Notes: generated from the sequence alone by a model not told the origin. Counted from the stretch's first letter, positions 1 through 11,539 are shown. The stretch is 64,000 nt of DNA from Colias croceus (GCF_905220415.1 NC_059537.1:14959795-15023794), one strand, 5' to 3'. Program-made: numbers and translations.

Positions 1-446
1 ATAAGCTCCTAAACACAGTGCGGTTAATCTGATGACTGAATCTCAGTGCATATTCATATAGCGATAGGCAGCTGTCGGTTAGTTTAATCAAATTACACTA
101 AGCGATATGCTGCGTGATAGAATACGTTGATATAATGCTGGATCAAATCTGTTTCGATCTATTCATTTGAGGTTGACCTCATTGCGTTTATATAAATCTA
201 ATGAATACAAGTTCGGTTGATAGATTTTTTTTTTTAAGTTTAGAAGTGGAAATACGAAACTTTTAACATTTTATTCACTACAAAAATGAGTTTCAAAAGA
301 TTTGAATTATATTCGATTTGGATTTGTATAGATTTAAAATTAAATAAATTGGATTTTATTTTTTATCAACCAATTTTGTTTGCAAAATGTGTCTACTTAT
401 TTAGTCAAGATATAGAATTAACTTACATGTCATTATTTATTCATTT
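1..446. other. AT-rich non-coding DNA
   Basis: No recognisable gene or repeat border is visible. The stretch lies upstream of the Dpr exons, so it is probably intronic for that gene. The only open frame is short and has no familiar motif. Confidence 0.4.
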
Positions 447-1359
447 ATGTATATGTTACCGGAAATGTATGTAATCCGTCATTGTATACAATTCCTAGGA
501 AATGTATAGAATTCCTAAAATCGCTCGGAAATGTGTGAAATAAATTATTTTATACACATTTCCTAGGAAATCTATACATTTCCTAAATAGCTATCGGAAA
601 TGTAAAACATTTAAGATATTGATATGTCGCAGACAAATTGTATATAATCTGGCCGTTTACAAACGGTCGGCATTTTGTAATAACTATTGCCGATAATTCG
701 TAATCAGAAATTTTTGGTTTGGATAAGGGGGTGGGTTAGGTTAGGTTCGTGTTTTTTAAAACTGCACAGTAATAGGAGCCCCACGAAGTGGGGCTCCGTC
801 AGCTCGCGACCGTCTTTTTGTAGAATTTTGGAAAAAGACGAATTTTCGACAAATTAAAATAGCTAGCCGTAATGTAATACGGCGGATTATACAATTCGAC
901 TGCGCCAAATATACGCGGGGACAGCGGGACGAGGGGACTGATTACTTGCCAAATGAAAATTTGATTTTATAAGAATAAATATAAGTTGATTTTGTGATAT
1001 TTACGTTAAAAGTTAGATAGTTGATTTTTAAAATGTTAATTAGTAAGATAATAATATGAACATAATATAATTACAATTTTACGGTATGATTGTTACCCGA
1101 TTGTATCAACAAGAGCTATAATAAAAAAAAATAACAACGTGTTTTATTACAGAAAGCATTTACTTTACACATTTCCTAATACGATATTGGAATTGTATAC
1201 AATTCCTAGGAAGAGTATACATTTCCTAGGATATGCATGCATTAAATAGTTTTTTAAACAATATTTTATACATTTCCTAAATGGTATCGGAATTGTACAC
1301 ATTTCCTAGGAATTGTATACAATTCCTTGATTTCATACATTTCCGGTAACATATACATA
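447..1359. mobile_element. Non-autonomous inverted-repeat element with subterminal iterons
   Basis: The left end reads TATGTATATGTTACCGG and the right end is its reverse complement, so the segment has terminal inverted repeats. Both ends then carry several copies of a short motif around CCTAGGAAATGTATA, in both orientations (about 485-595 and 1165-1330). The middle (about 620-960) is a different sequence with a GTTAGGTTAGG stretch and a perfect hairpin, GGAGCCCC..GGGGCTCC, at 775-797. No transposase frame is present. The design (TIRs plus iterated subterminal motifs) is that of a non-autonomous DNA transposon. The superfamily is not recognised. Confidence 0.65.
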
Positions 1360-1815
1360 TATCACAATGAATGGGTTAGTAACTTAGTAGGTAACAATGA
1401 CGTAAGAAAGAATAAAAATAACAAGAACATAATTGATTCCTCAGAATGAAATTATACAGTAGTTGATCGTATCTAGTGACACGGATGACACCACTACAAC
1501 CGCTTGAGAGCTGCGTGTCTGCGCGCGATCTCGCGACAAAGTCACCTCTCATTCTAATTCTATTTAGGTTCAATGTAATAATTATGAGTGAATACAAATT
1601 AATAAAGGATTATTAAAACAATCTCAATAGAATTTTATATTTATGTATTAAATTTTAAGAATTACAACACTTTATTTTTTCAGTAGAGTAGAAAGTATAG
1701 TTGTCCATGTCCATTAAAGAGGTATCTTCGTGATTTTTTATGGAGTCAATTTGAATATTTTATGTTTTCGATCAAACACGATCCTCGAAAATATCATCTA
1801 GTTTGATATATATTT
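1360..1815. other. AT-rich non-coding DNA
   Basis: No gene, tandem array or inverted-repeat border was seen. Probably intronic sequence of the Dpr-family gene. Confidence 0.4.
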
Positions 1816-2019
1816 TACTAGCTTTCCGCCCGCGGCTTCGCTCGCGTTTTCAAAGAAAAACCCGTTCCCGTAGGATTTCCGGGATAAAACCTATCCTATG
1901 TCCTTTCTCGGGTATCAAAATATCTCTATACCAAATTTCATGCAAATTGGTTCAGTAGTTAAGGCGTGATTGAGTAACAGACAGACAGACAGACAGAGTT
2001 ACTTTCGCATTTATAATAT
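1816..2019 (+). repeat. Dispersed repeat family A, copy 1 (retrotransposon-tail-like)
   Basis: Begins ACTAGCTTTCCGCCCGCGG and ends in a (GACA)n tract followed by an AT-rich tail. Related copies occur at 11540-11748 (inverted), 15584-15738 (inverted, partial), 40077-40270 and 57505-57725 (partial, inverted). A constant 3' end with a short-unit tail is typical of non-LTR retrotransposon 3' ends or SINEs. No coding remains. Confidence 0.6.
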
Positions 2020-2928
2020 TATATATTTTATTTTTAAGATTTGGTTATGAATATTACACGTATCATCTAATAGAAGATTGGTAATTTTGCTTTATACCCA
2101 CTCTTAAGTGAAACTCTTAAGCTGCATCTTATAATAAATACAATAATTATTACTCTCTATAAACGTTTAATTTAAACTTCTTAATTTTGGCAACATTGTC
2201 ATTTATGCCTTACCCCAATAGTTCACAGTCGCAAATCTTCCCGATATCGATTCGTCGGGCGCCGCAAAGCTGGGTTCGAATCCTTAAACTATTGCAATAT
2301 CCGCGTACACCATTACCGGCATCCGTTTCTGACTCGCTTGTCTGTTCGATAGAATTTAGCAACTCGTTATATCCACCGCCCGCACTCGCCCTGGGGAAAT
2401 TACCCGCTTTGTAATTAAAATCGTGTCCGCGATGTTTACAACCCTAATTAGAATTAGAATTAATCTCGCTTCGGAGAGTTTTGGAAGCGCGTACAAGTTT
2501 CCTTATATTAAACTAGTTTCGGCTGAGCACGCGTTTCACTCGGGTTCGGTTATTCGATATTATCACTTTGTTTGTTACAAACTTTTTACTACGAGTGGAG
2601 AAATGACGGCTCATGCTCATCGAAGCAGGAAAATGTAATGCTAAATAAAATGTTTCTAAGCTGAGCGAGAAGTAATTCAAGACACGACTTTATTAAGAAC
2701 AAAATAAACAAGTTGATGTGTCACTTCATGATAAAGAATGTCTACTCTCAACTTGTTATTTTTATTAAGTGGAAAAGTATTTTCCACGTTACAAACCGTG
2801 TCGTAGTTATGCGAAGCGGAACTTTAAAACTTCAGATTCAATTATTGTTTTGAATATTTACCTAATAAGCGGATAGTTATGTGTGTGTGACGAGGTGTAT
2901 CAATGTGTGCGTGTTGGTGTTGAAGCAG
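2020..2928. other. Non-coding DNA preceding a Dpr exon
   Basis: Intronic in position, ending in the splice acceptor at 2927-2928. It contains one RNA polymerase III B-box-like string (GGGTTCGAATCC, 2272-2283), but no A box or cloverleaf, so no tRNA gene is called. Nothing else recognised. Confidence 0.4.
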
Positions 2929-5276
2929 GTGATCTCGTACGACTCGTCGCGCGGCGGCGTGTCCGTGGTGACGGAGAAGGGCGCCGCCACCACGTCGTAC
3001 CTGCTGGTGCAGGACGCCGCGCCCTCCGACTCGGGCCGCTACTCCTGCGCGCCCTCCAACGCCGAGCTGGCCTCTGTCCGCGTGCACGTGCTCAACGGTA
3101 AGTGGCCGTGTGCTCGACATATTTTACAGGAATAATACAAAGTATTGCTAGAGTCACATTGCAAGATGTTCCGAGTTCCGACTCACGTCTGTATCACCTA
3201 AACTATAAATACACAACACGAGTATACATTCATTCAGAATCACATTTAAATAATTCTGTAGACTGGAAATGATTGTTATTGTCTTAAAATGTACCCAGAC
3301 TAACGAACTAAGCGACTGAGCAACAGAAATCAGAACGTTTTGTTATTATAATCTCTGAACGTGTATATTCCCATTGAACAAAGCGGCCCGTGGCTTTGTA
3401 AGTAAATATTCCATCTACTTAGAATTGATTGTCAATACCCTTTAATATTCCCGATTCCTTAGTCGACCCTCCATCGACTCGCCGAGATCTGCGGTAAGCA
3501 TATAAGCCGACGGGCTACAACTTCGCTCTCTATTATTTGTAAAAGCCAATATACTCCAGTTTGGGCCAATACTACAGAATAATAACTAGTAGCTAGCTAC
3601 CAATACGTAGGTACATAAGGTTTGGTAGAATTATATTGTATAATCATAAAATATCTAAATGTTCATTAGGCACATGATATACAACTCAATTATTTAATCT
3701 GGCTAATACAATCACGAATGTCACGATTACGAGCCGTAATAATATTATGATACTTCAATATTAAAGAAAAACAATGATCTATCAAAAATTAACAACACAA
3801 ATAGATGAGAATATAACCTTATTAAATATTATGAAAACAATTTTGAAATATAATTAATTATTATAAAATTGCATATTAAAATATGTATCTACAATGTGAT
3901 ATTGTTTTTATGACGAAGTTTACAAAGCAATTTATGTGTAATTAACTTTGTAATGACAATGTAGACGAATTGATGTCTTCCTCCGTAGGTACGTAGTCTG
4001 ACTCTATTTGCTATGCATCGAGTACTATTTCACGAGCTTGTCCAATATTTCTCCACGGTGCCATACATTCCGAACTGCAACGAAAAATATTCGATGTTTT
4101 GCAACTAAAATGGCCGAATAAAAATTGAGCATCGAAACTTGGAATGGCGTATTGAATTCATTCCGAATAAAAGTAGAGCAATGTCCCGCGCCAATAACCT
4201 TTTTTCAGCTGAAATATAGTATCGTTTAGTGAAGCACTTGGGAGCCGTAATGGCCGTGTGTTGAGGTCAACCAAGCATACAGGGACCGTTTGTTACGTGC
4301 GCCGCTGCAGCGCGGCTACTCTCCATTCGTCTTACGCTTTTCACTTTTTCGTCACGTGTCCTGACGCGAGTTTAAGATTTTATACCCATTACAGAAAAAG
4401 TGCTCAACGCCGCATAAGAAGTTTTCACTTCAAAAATTGTAGTTTAGCAAATATTTCAGTGTCGGATAATATAACGTCCTTAGCATTTATAGTGTAGAGT
4501 ACGTCCTCTCGCCCCGCGCCGCACTGCCCCGCGCCCCGCCGCGCTTCAATCTCAATCGCTTCGCAGAAAAGCAACTGGCCGCTAATTGCCCTATAATTTC
4601 CTTAGAGAAGTTCGGCAGCTCGTGCGCGTGCAGCTACCATTTATTTAATTCTAACCACGCTCATCGCAGATATCCCTTTTAATAATTCGACAAGAAGTTT
4701 TGCAATATTGACATTCCTGTTGGACCTTATATATTAATTTATATAATTAACCTCTAATAAGCTATAATAATTTTCTCAATGATATCAGCAAAAATAAAAA
4801 TCAAGACTTAGAAAATTTATTTTTAGCATTATTACTTACACAATCTTATATATAAAACAAAAAGAAGTTTCATTTACTATAATTCTCAAATCTATAACTT
4901 GTATATTCCCCTTCCTTACTTCCTATTTTATTTAGCACATACATATTGATAACAATTCGCATCGCTTATATTACACAATGATATTAAAAACTCAATCATA
5001 AAAATATTGCGTATCATTGTTTTTTTTTATTACATTGAATCCCAATCATAAACAAAACTATTATAGGCAGTGAGATGTAAACATGATTTTGGAATTTGCA
5101 ATTGATGCTCGATCACAGTGAGTCGACAGTTGAGAGTGGTGTGTGTTGCAGGCGAGCGGCCGGCCGCCATGCAGACGGGCTCGGCGGGGCTGTCTAACAG
5201 CTCGTGCGCCATCGCGCTGCTGCTGGCCGCCTGCGTGCTGCACGCGCGGCTGCTGCGCGCGCAGCTCGCCAGCTGA
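2929..5276 (+). CDS. Dpr-family Ig cell-surface protein, last two coding exons (partial gene)
   Basis: Exons are 2929-3097 and 5152-5276, joined by a GT...AG intron of about 2.05 kb. The first encodes the second half of an Ig domain, with the family's GGVSVVTEKG strand, a DSGRYSC motif carrying the conserved Ig cysteine, and VRVHVLNG at the domain end. A phase-1 junction continues into GERPAAMQTGS, the run that follows the second Ig domain in insect Dpr proteins. The protein ends with a small-residue NSS site and about 20 hydrophobic residues at the extreme C-terminus, as in a GPI-anchor signal. Dpr proteins bind DIP partners on neuron surfaces and specify synaptic connections. N-terminal exons lie outside the window. 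The exact paralogue (dpr6/10-like or another) cannot be settled here. The exons are very GC-rich against an AT-rich intron. Confidence 0.9.
3098..5151 (+). other. Intron of the Dpr-family gene
   Basis: Bounded by GTAAGT and a TGTTGCAG acceptor. Mostly AT-rich and featureless. A GC-rich patch at about 4500-4560 has no frame that joins the flanking exons, so it is left as non-coding. Confidence 0.7.
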
Positions 5277-5790
5277 TCGGCCGCGCGCCCGCCACGCCCG
5301 CCCCGCCCGCCTCCCGGCCAATGATCCCCCGCTGCGAACCCAGCGGCTCCGAGAGAAAACCTAGTTTTCCGACTATTAACATATTAATATATAGATAAAT
5401 TGTAAGATTTTTATGAGCGAAATGTATCGTCAGGTCGACGTGACGTCGCGGACGTTCCCTTCGACGCCGAACGAGTCAAGAGCCGGACGTTTTCCATCGC
5501 GCTATGCTCAGGCGTCGTCATGCTCGCGTCAGGCGTCTCGTTGCGACAGAAACGACCGCGACGCGACGGTTCAAATGCAGCGAAACCGAAACCTCGCGCG
5601 CCGCGACACACGTGTACAGAATGTGTTACGATTACGATTAAATAACGGCGTATATAATTTGCGCCGAATAATAATTGTGCTAATTACAGGCGCTAGATGT
5701 AAGCTCAGACACGTACAGAAGGGGGCGTCTCTCGAGTTAGACTTTTGTAAATGTTCGCTCCCGTTAGGAATTGTAAATAAAATACTATAA
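5277..5790 (+). other. 3' untranslated region of the Dpr-family gene
   Basis: Follows the stop codon directly. CpG-rich for the first 350 bp, then AT-rich, with a polyadenylation signal AATAAA at 5776-5781. Open frames here lie in CpG-rich DNA and have no motifs. Confidence 0.6.
5776..5781 (+). promoter_or_regulatory. Polyadenylation signal, Dpr-family gene
   Basis: AATAAA about 500 bases after the stop. It is the best candidate for the transcript end. Confidence 0.55.
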
Positions 5791-7211
5791 GAACGTCGAG
5801 TTGTAAACGTATTAACGTAGCGAGTCGAGGCCGCGGGTCTCGGCGGAAGCGCTGCGAATTGCACGCTTTGCACGGTATAAAATTTCGGAGCAAAACGTAG
5901 CATACCCACCACTCACTATGTTATTATGAGAGGACATAAAGTCGATTGCAGCCGTGACGGAGTGAACTCGAGACACGGGAGGTATGCACGGCTCGTTTTC
6001 ACGTTTTATTCCCTCGAGACTTGTACTAAAGAGCACGTGACTCGAGCTGCAATTCTTCCTTCACACAAAATTAAACCGACTCGTAATACGTAGTGTCATC
6101 CCGGAATCCACGACTTCATAAAGCGTACTCTATTATTATAAATGTTAAATTGTTTTGTCTGTTTAAAATTTTAAAACCTAAGGTTTTTAAAGGTCGTCGG
6201 ACGAAGTCGGACGTATTATACTATATCTAGGTGAAGTTATATTCAATTGGAATAATTATTACGGAAGAGAATTCGATTAGAGCTCAAGGTTTAATATCTT
6301 TTGTCGTGTTAAGCTCGGCTTTTAGTGTGAATTAATTGAGGAACAATACAACGCGCCGTAGCTCGGTACAAACTCACTGATTACTCCGTTCCGAATACCC
6401 ATTGATGTTGTTTGTGAAAAACAAGATAAATTTATTTATTCGTAAAGAAATTGATATTACTTTAGTAAATTATTCGACAATATTCCGCCAATAATTTCAG
6501 GGAGCAATGAGTAAGAAAGTGAGTTTGCATATTAGCGCAATTACGACGACTTGTGATAAAATATAGAAAATCTTTAAAGATAAATTACTATTATATCTAA
6601 TACTTGATTTTTTTATGTAAGTTCAAACGCTTTCAAGTTTCACTATTAGCCTTGGATTTCCAAAGAAATTCGGTCTAACATCAAAAAATGGTATTTTATT
6701 AGAACCTATGTATAATATTATTTAATTTAACAACAGGGATTTGATGTGATCTAGAAAAATATGATTTAATAAACAATTTCATGGATGCGAATAAAGTGTC
6801 ACAACAGTTCACTCTAATATCCGTTAAGTGTCGCACAAAATGTTTTTAAGTTATTTGTTATTTAAAAAGAGGATGTCGACAATTTAGTGGCGCGTCTCAA
6901 AGAGCTGTCATTATCACTCCCTAACATTTTGTTAATGAATTTCTCATTTCAACCTTTAAAGGGTTTCCACAGAACCTTCGGGCAGGGCATCTCTGAGCAG
7001 GATCGCTTGTGTTCATTTCAATGAACCAATTCTTGCTTTTCCAACAGCTTTCGTTAAATTTAGAAATCCGGGGTTCATTATTTGTATGCCATTCGGTTAA
7101 ATTCCAAAGCAGAATAAGATATTGTAGTCGCATTTTATTTTTCAACTAAAATGGAACTTTTGCCGCCTTGTCAGTTTAGTAAGTTTGACAATTTGAAACT
7201 GTATTTTCAAA
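5791..7211. other. Intergenic DNA
   Basis: No coding exon, RNA gene or repeat border recognised. Open frames are short and motif-free. Confidence 0.4.
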
Positions 7212-7719
7212 ACTATAGTAGAGCCATTTTAATAGGCAACATTTGACAGTTCAACAAAATTCAACAACGTAACCTAATGACGACGACATAGAATAACATG
7301 ATAATTCGTTTTGTAAGAACTGCATATTTGCTTAACTTTTTTCAATTATGATGACATATTTATAATAATAATGACCGATACAAGTAATTTTAAGATTCCA
7401 TTTTACTGATAAACCATACTAAACATAATAAATAATTTCTGAATTCAAGAACTGACGTCGCTACAATTTTGTGTCAATAAACCTTTTTTCTTTTTAAATA
7501 CCAGAGACGTTACTCTAAAAATCGAAATCTGACATCTAGAATCGAATGCATTGATTAATTGTGAATAAAAATCATCATAAATTAATAAATTCGATTGACA
7601 AATGTTTCAAATCCGTATCGATTTGAAACACTTTAATTGATGTTTTTAAGCAGGTTACCTCTCTTCGAAGATAAAATTGATAGACGTCAAATGTTGCCTA
7701 TTAAATTGGCTCGACTATA
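7212..7719. mobile_element. MITE family M2, intact copy
   Basis: The ends ACTATAGTAGAGCCATTTTA and, inverted, TTATAGTCGAGCCAATTTA continue into AATAGGCAACATTTGAC on both sides, giving terminal inverted repeats of about 35 bp. The element is about 508 bp with no coding capacity. A second, inverted copy at 44382-45558 is the same size once later insertions are subtracted. Confidence 0.75.
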
Positions 7720-8508
7720 ATTACGTTTGAATTAAAAGAGGCTATATAAATCATCAATAAACAGTGTTTGTACTAAAGTTATAGTTGTAAAACTATTAAA
7801 AACATATTGTTGTGAAGACGATATTCGTTTAAATTGTAATTGCTGAGTGGGATGTAAGATCACAAATAAGCCTAAGTATATACAATACGTTATTATGTAA
7901 TTGTGTAAACTCATCTTAATACACACACAAGTATACAGTGTACAATGTTTACACGTACTGCGCACATCTTTTGTAAGGAACAACATCGCAATATAAACGA
8001 CTTAAACACGAAGATAAGAAATAATTATGTACCTATTTAAGAGCAATTTAGAGAATTGATTTTATATTTATATTGTTAAATACATTGATCGAACTGTTGT
8101 TAAAACGCTCCGATAATTACTATTCTCAGCCATTTTTATTCAGGTATGTTCAGCATTTTTTCTTCTAACTATTTGGTAATAGACTTTATTTATATTATCT
8201 TGATTATAATTAAATGAGGTAAACATTGATTAGTATTGGTAAATAATTATAACGTTAACTAAGTGTTTTAACAACAGTTTAACCGATGATTAGATACCGC
8301 ACGATGTACGTTGGCAGGTCGCGGTCGTGCCGTGTGCGTTCTTTGTAAGTAAATCTATATTGTAAATGTTAAAGCGAATTAACATCTTTGTATAGAATAA
8401 CGATGTAAATATAACTATGATAGGTAAAGTTTTACAATAAAATCGATTTAAGTAGAGACACTTTCAGATGTACGATAAGAAGACTATGTAAACAAAACTA
8501 TATGTATA
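7720..8508. other. Intergenic AT-rich DNA
   Basis: No feature recognised between the M2 element and the integrase-type transposon. Confidence 0.4.
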
Positions 8509-8997
8509 TGTTACAGCCAAAGTAATAAAACTGGATATTATATATATTATCTAGCCATTATTTATAATGTCTATCCAATTTAGATAAAGTGATAATTGAC
8601 CCATAATTAATCACTTTAACTAGCAATTTTATATAATATCTTCAAATACTTGGATAATGTAATAAAACAAGTAGGTAAAGATTATAAAATTATATTTCAA
8701 TTTGCCTTAAGCATACCTAAGTACATGTGTAGCAATATTATACTCTTATTTGAAATGTAACAATTATAAAGATTATTTTAAGAATTAAAATAACATTTTC
8801 ATAGATAATATTTCTACGTTAATTAACAATGTTATGGAGTTATTAAACTATTCACTTTTAAAGTAAATTTAAAGCTAAGTAAATATAAAGTGAAATAAAA
8901 ACAGAGATCAATACAAGTATTTGGTATCACTCTTTAGACTACAAAAAAAAAAAAATTAAAATGAACTGACTGAATTAATATAACTGGGTCATAATTA

Positions 8998-10731
8998 TTA
9001 TTTATTCTTACAAGTAAGGCTCTTGTGACATTTTGAGTTACACATAAGGTTTGACTTTTTACATTTACACTTATTAGAAACGCACTCTCCAGTACAGTTG
9101 CAATGCTGAAATCCTTGGCCACCAAGATGCGACTCTTTTTTTGCACATTCCCTGATGGTAACTTCATGTTGGGGAATGATATCAGTTTTAATAAATGTTT
9201 CTTTGCAGACAGTGAACTGATTTCTTGTGTAAAGTTGATTTAGAATCCCATGCTTCGTGCCCAACTTGTACATTCCTTCTGTTTCCTGAGAAATTATAAC
9301 AGCCATAATGTTTCTATCATCGGCTTTGGCGCGGTCCACATCTGGAATCTTTACCACTACATTATCACCTCTATTAGCAGCAGGATATTTTAGCGAAGAT
9401 AGGGCTAACATTTTATCTGCTTGCTTTTGCAGAGATTGTCCAACTAATTTTCTGATATTTGCAATGTTTTGTTTCTTTTTATCGAGAGCAATTACTACTT
9501 CTTGGTCACTTACACACTGCGTTATATTTGACGGATCTGACGTATTTCCTTGGTTTTTGTTCTCGTTATCAGGTTTTCCTGTCAGGTTGTCTAGAATTTT
9601 ATTTTGCGAATCAGTGTTTAGACTCTCTATTTCATCATCTTTATTAAACACAGCGTCGGTAATATTGCGTTCGGCTTCCCTCTCCTCATCGAACTGGTTT
9701 TCGTCTTCTTTCAGTATAGATTCTAGCTCTTCTTCTGTTGACAGTTCAACTATCACGTCTTTAGGAAGATTATTTAATCCGACTTTAGGTTTACAGCCAA
9801 ACATTGCTTCGTAAGGGCTACGATTTATCCCTGCGTGATACGCTCTGTTCTTCATAAATTGAATAAAACGTATTCCTTCAGACCATTTCGTCGTCTTGTT
9901 AGATTCTAGCCAAGTACAAAGCATCTTCTCTACGTCTTGGTTAGCCCTTTCAACAGACCCTTGTGATTGAGAGTGTCGGGGCTTGCCATGCACGATTTTT
10001 AATTCCGGCCACATCGCGCAGACTTCTTTGACCACCTTGTTAGCAAATTCCCTACCATTATCGCTTTGCAATATACTAGGCGCTCCGAATGTAGTAAAAA
10101 TGTCTAATAAATGATACGCTACCTCTTCTGCTCGCTTACTTTTTAAACACCGCAGCTGCACGAATTTTGTTAGGTGATCTTGATAGACCATAATGAATTT
10201 AAATTCACCATCACTTTGAGATTGCATGTCTACAAGATCAACTTGACACCTTGAATTAAGTTCGTTGCTGATAATCGGTTTTACAACAAGACCTTTTTTT
10301 GGCAAACTTTTTTTTTTCTGACAAGATTCACACAGATTCAAATACACAGTGACGAGTTCAGCAGTTACATTTTTATATCTTAATTTTAACTCTTTCATCA
10401 TTCTGACTCTGCCGCCGTGACCAATACTAATATGACAGTCGTGGATTATTTGAAAAGTTTCGTCTAAGTGAGCATAGTATATAATGGGATCACCTTCGTT
10501 TTTCACCGGAATTATTAGTTTTTCTGATGCTCCAATTTTGACGACATCGTATCTTGCTAAGCGCTGGTATTCTTCAGGTGTTTTCTTAGTATTCTTGTTC
10601 TTTGATGCTTTTACTTTTAAAATTAAAGATAAATATTGATCACTTGCAAACAACTGATTATTTTTTCCCTTATTTGCAATAAGTGCAGTGATAGTTTTAT
10701 AGAAACGTTTTTTCATTTCATCTGCCATCAT
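8998..10731 (-). CDS. Transposon integrase/transposase with Cys-rich C-terminal tail
   Basis: A single intact 577-residue frame. Residues 100-137 form an HHCC zinc-binding module (H100, H105, C134, C137) preceding an integrase core. Candidate catalytic acids are D165 (in CQVDLVDM), D224 (in QSDNGREF) and E261 (in GSVERANQ), with 36 residues between the last two. The order matches retroviral-type integrases and the KRBA2/Ginger transposases derived from them, which cut and join transposon ends. Residues 330-410 are acidic and low in complexity. Residues 544-574 carry a dense cysteine tail (CxC-x3-C-x4-CxC-x6-C-x3-CH-x4-C) resembling a CXC DNA-binding module. The start is the first of two adjacent ATGs. 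The polyadenylation string AATAAA overlaps the stop codon. The frame is unbroken, so the copy may be young or still functional; activity is inference. Confidence 0.88.
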   Translation of the reverse strand: MMADEMKKRFYKTITALIANKGKNNQLFASDQYLSLILKVKASKNKNTKKTPEEYQRLARYDVVKIGASEKLIIPVKNEGDPIIYYAHLDETFQIIHDCHISIGHGGRVRMMKELKLRYKNVTAELVTVYLNLCESCQKKKSLPKKGLVVKPIISNELNSRCQVDLVDMQSQSDGEFKFIMVYQDHLTKFVQLRCLKSKRAEEVAYHLLDIFTTFGAPSILQSDNGREFANKVVKEVCAMWPELKIVHGKPRHSQSQGSVERANQDVEKMLCTWLESNKTTKWSEGIRFIQFMKNRAYHAGINRSPYEAMFGCKPKVGLNNLPKDVIVELSTEEELESILKEDENQFDEEREAERNITDAVFNKDDEIESLNTDSQNKILDNLTGKPDNENKNQGNTSDPSNITQCVSDQEVVIALDKKKQNIANIRKLVGQSLQKQADKMLALSSLKYPAANRGDNVVVKIPDVDRAKADDRNIMAVIISQETEGMYKLGTKHGILNQLYTRNQFTVCKETFIKTDIIPQHEVTIRECAKKESHLGGQGFQHCNCTGECVSNKCKCKKSNLMCNSKCHKSLTCKNK

Positions 10732-10744
10732 CAGACACTGTTAC

Positions 10745-10875
10745 GAATAAAAACTCGCGGAAATTGCGGCGCACACGGCGCGACCTCTCTTTACAAATCG
10801 ACAACGAACACTATTGCGTCAACCACAAAATGGCGGCGATCACGCCACGCCGCAGCGGAAGAGCGAGAGGGGTAA
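10745..10875 (-). promoter_or_regulatory. Probable promoter / 5' leader of the integrase gene
   Basis: A GC-rich island directly upstream of the integrase start and inside the transposon ends. It contains AAAATGGCGGC (10827-10837), which matches the YY1/Pleiohomeotic binding consensus. No TATA box is obvious. A role in driving the transposase is inferred from position. Confidence 0.4.
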
Positions 10876-11042
10876 TAAGTCGGTTTTATACCGTATTTAT
10901 TACTTTGGCTAACGTTGACCAGCTATTATGAATAATATCTGCTTAAAGTGATTAATTTATCACATTATCTAGTCAATTTGGGTATTATGTATAATGACCA
11001 GTCATTATGTATAATAGCTACTTAATCACTATGACTGTAACA

Positions 11043-11539
11043 TAAATCGTATAAGTTTGTTTTCAAATAAAATATTTAATATTTACTCAATGGTTTTCTT
11101 TCATCCTTTTAAATATCTATGTTCGTATAATAATACCAAAGTGCTTACAACATATTGTGACGTCATGGCTGTTATTTCAACCTTTGAAGGTAAGCTGGAC
11201 AAAGTAAACATACAATATACATAGGTACATAATATATATATTAAAAATAATGTGTGTTTATACATTATCTACATTAAAATTGCTCACAAGATTCTTGTGA
11301 TTCAATGCATTGCATTTTATGAATACTTTCCTAGTAATAAATGGACAGATTAGGGTCATTGGTCATAATAAGTTTAAGTCACTTATCAACAGGGTTATAA
11401 CAGCATATAGGAAAAAAACATAATAAATTCTGCAGTATTACTTATACTGTGAGGGAACAGTCTGGTTCAATAGACCGAATGTGACACACAACGATAATCA
11501 GGTCATGTGTAACCCTTACCTACCTGTTGCTAATCCATA
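11043..11539. other. Intergenic AT-rich DNA
   Basis: Nothing recognised. Confidence 0.4.

Larger units (their letters stand above)
8509..11042 (-). mobile_element. Integrase-type (Ginger/KRBA2-like) DNA transposon, nearly intact
   Basis: The left end starts TGTTACAGCCAAAGTAATAA and the right end, reverse-complemented, TGTTACAGTCATAGTGATTA. Similarity between the ends continues imperfectly for about 100 bp, including a shared ATTAATCACTTTA block. Between them is one uninterrupted integrase gene on the minus strand (8998-10731). The absence of long terminal repeats, gag and reverse transcriptase argues for a DNA transposon rather than a retroelement. Flanks are TATA (8505-8508) and TAAA (11043-11046), so a 4-bp target duplication is at best imperfect; TA is shared. 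The TGTTA start is compatible with Ginger-type ends, but the exact superfamily is inferred. Confidence 0.85.

Noticed and set aside
2272..2283. B-box-like GGGTTCGAATCC as a tRNA gene
   Set aside because: Flanking bases do not form a T arm or acceptor stem and no A box lies upstream.
5413..5912. Open frames on both strands after the Dpr stop codon
   Set aside because: CpG-rich 3' untranslated DNA; translations lack motifs, and an AATAAA follows in the expected place.
9308..9814. 168-codon plus-strand frame
   Set aside because: Shadow of the integrase gene on the other strand; no motif.
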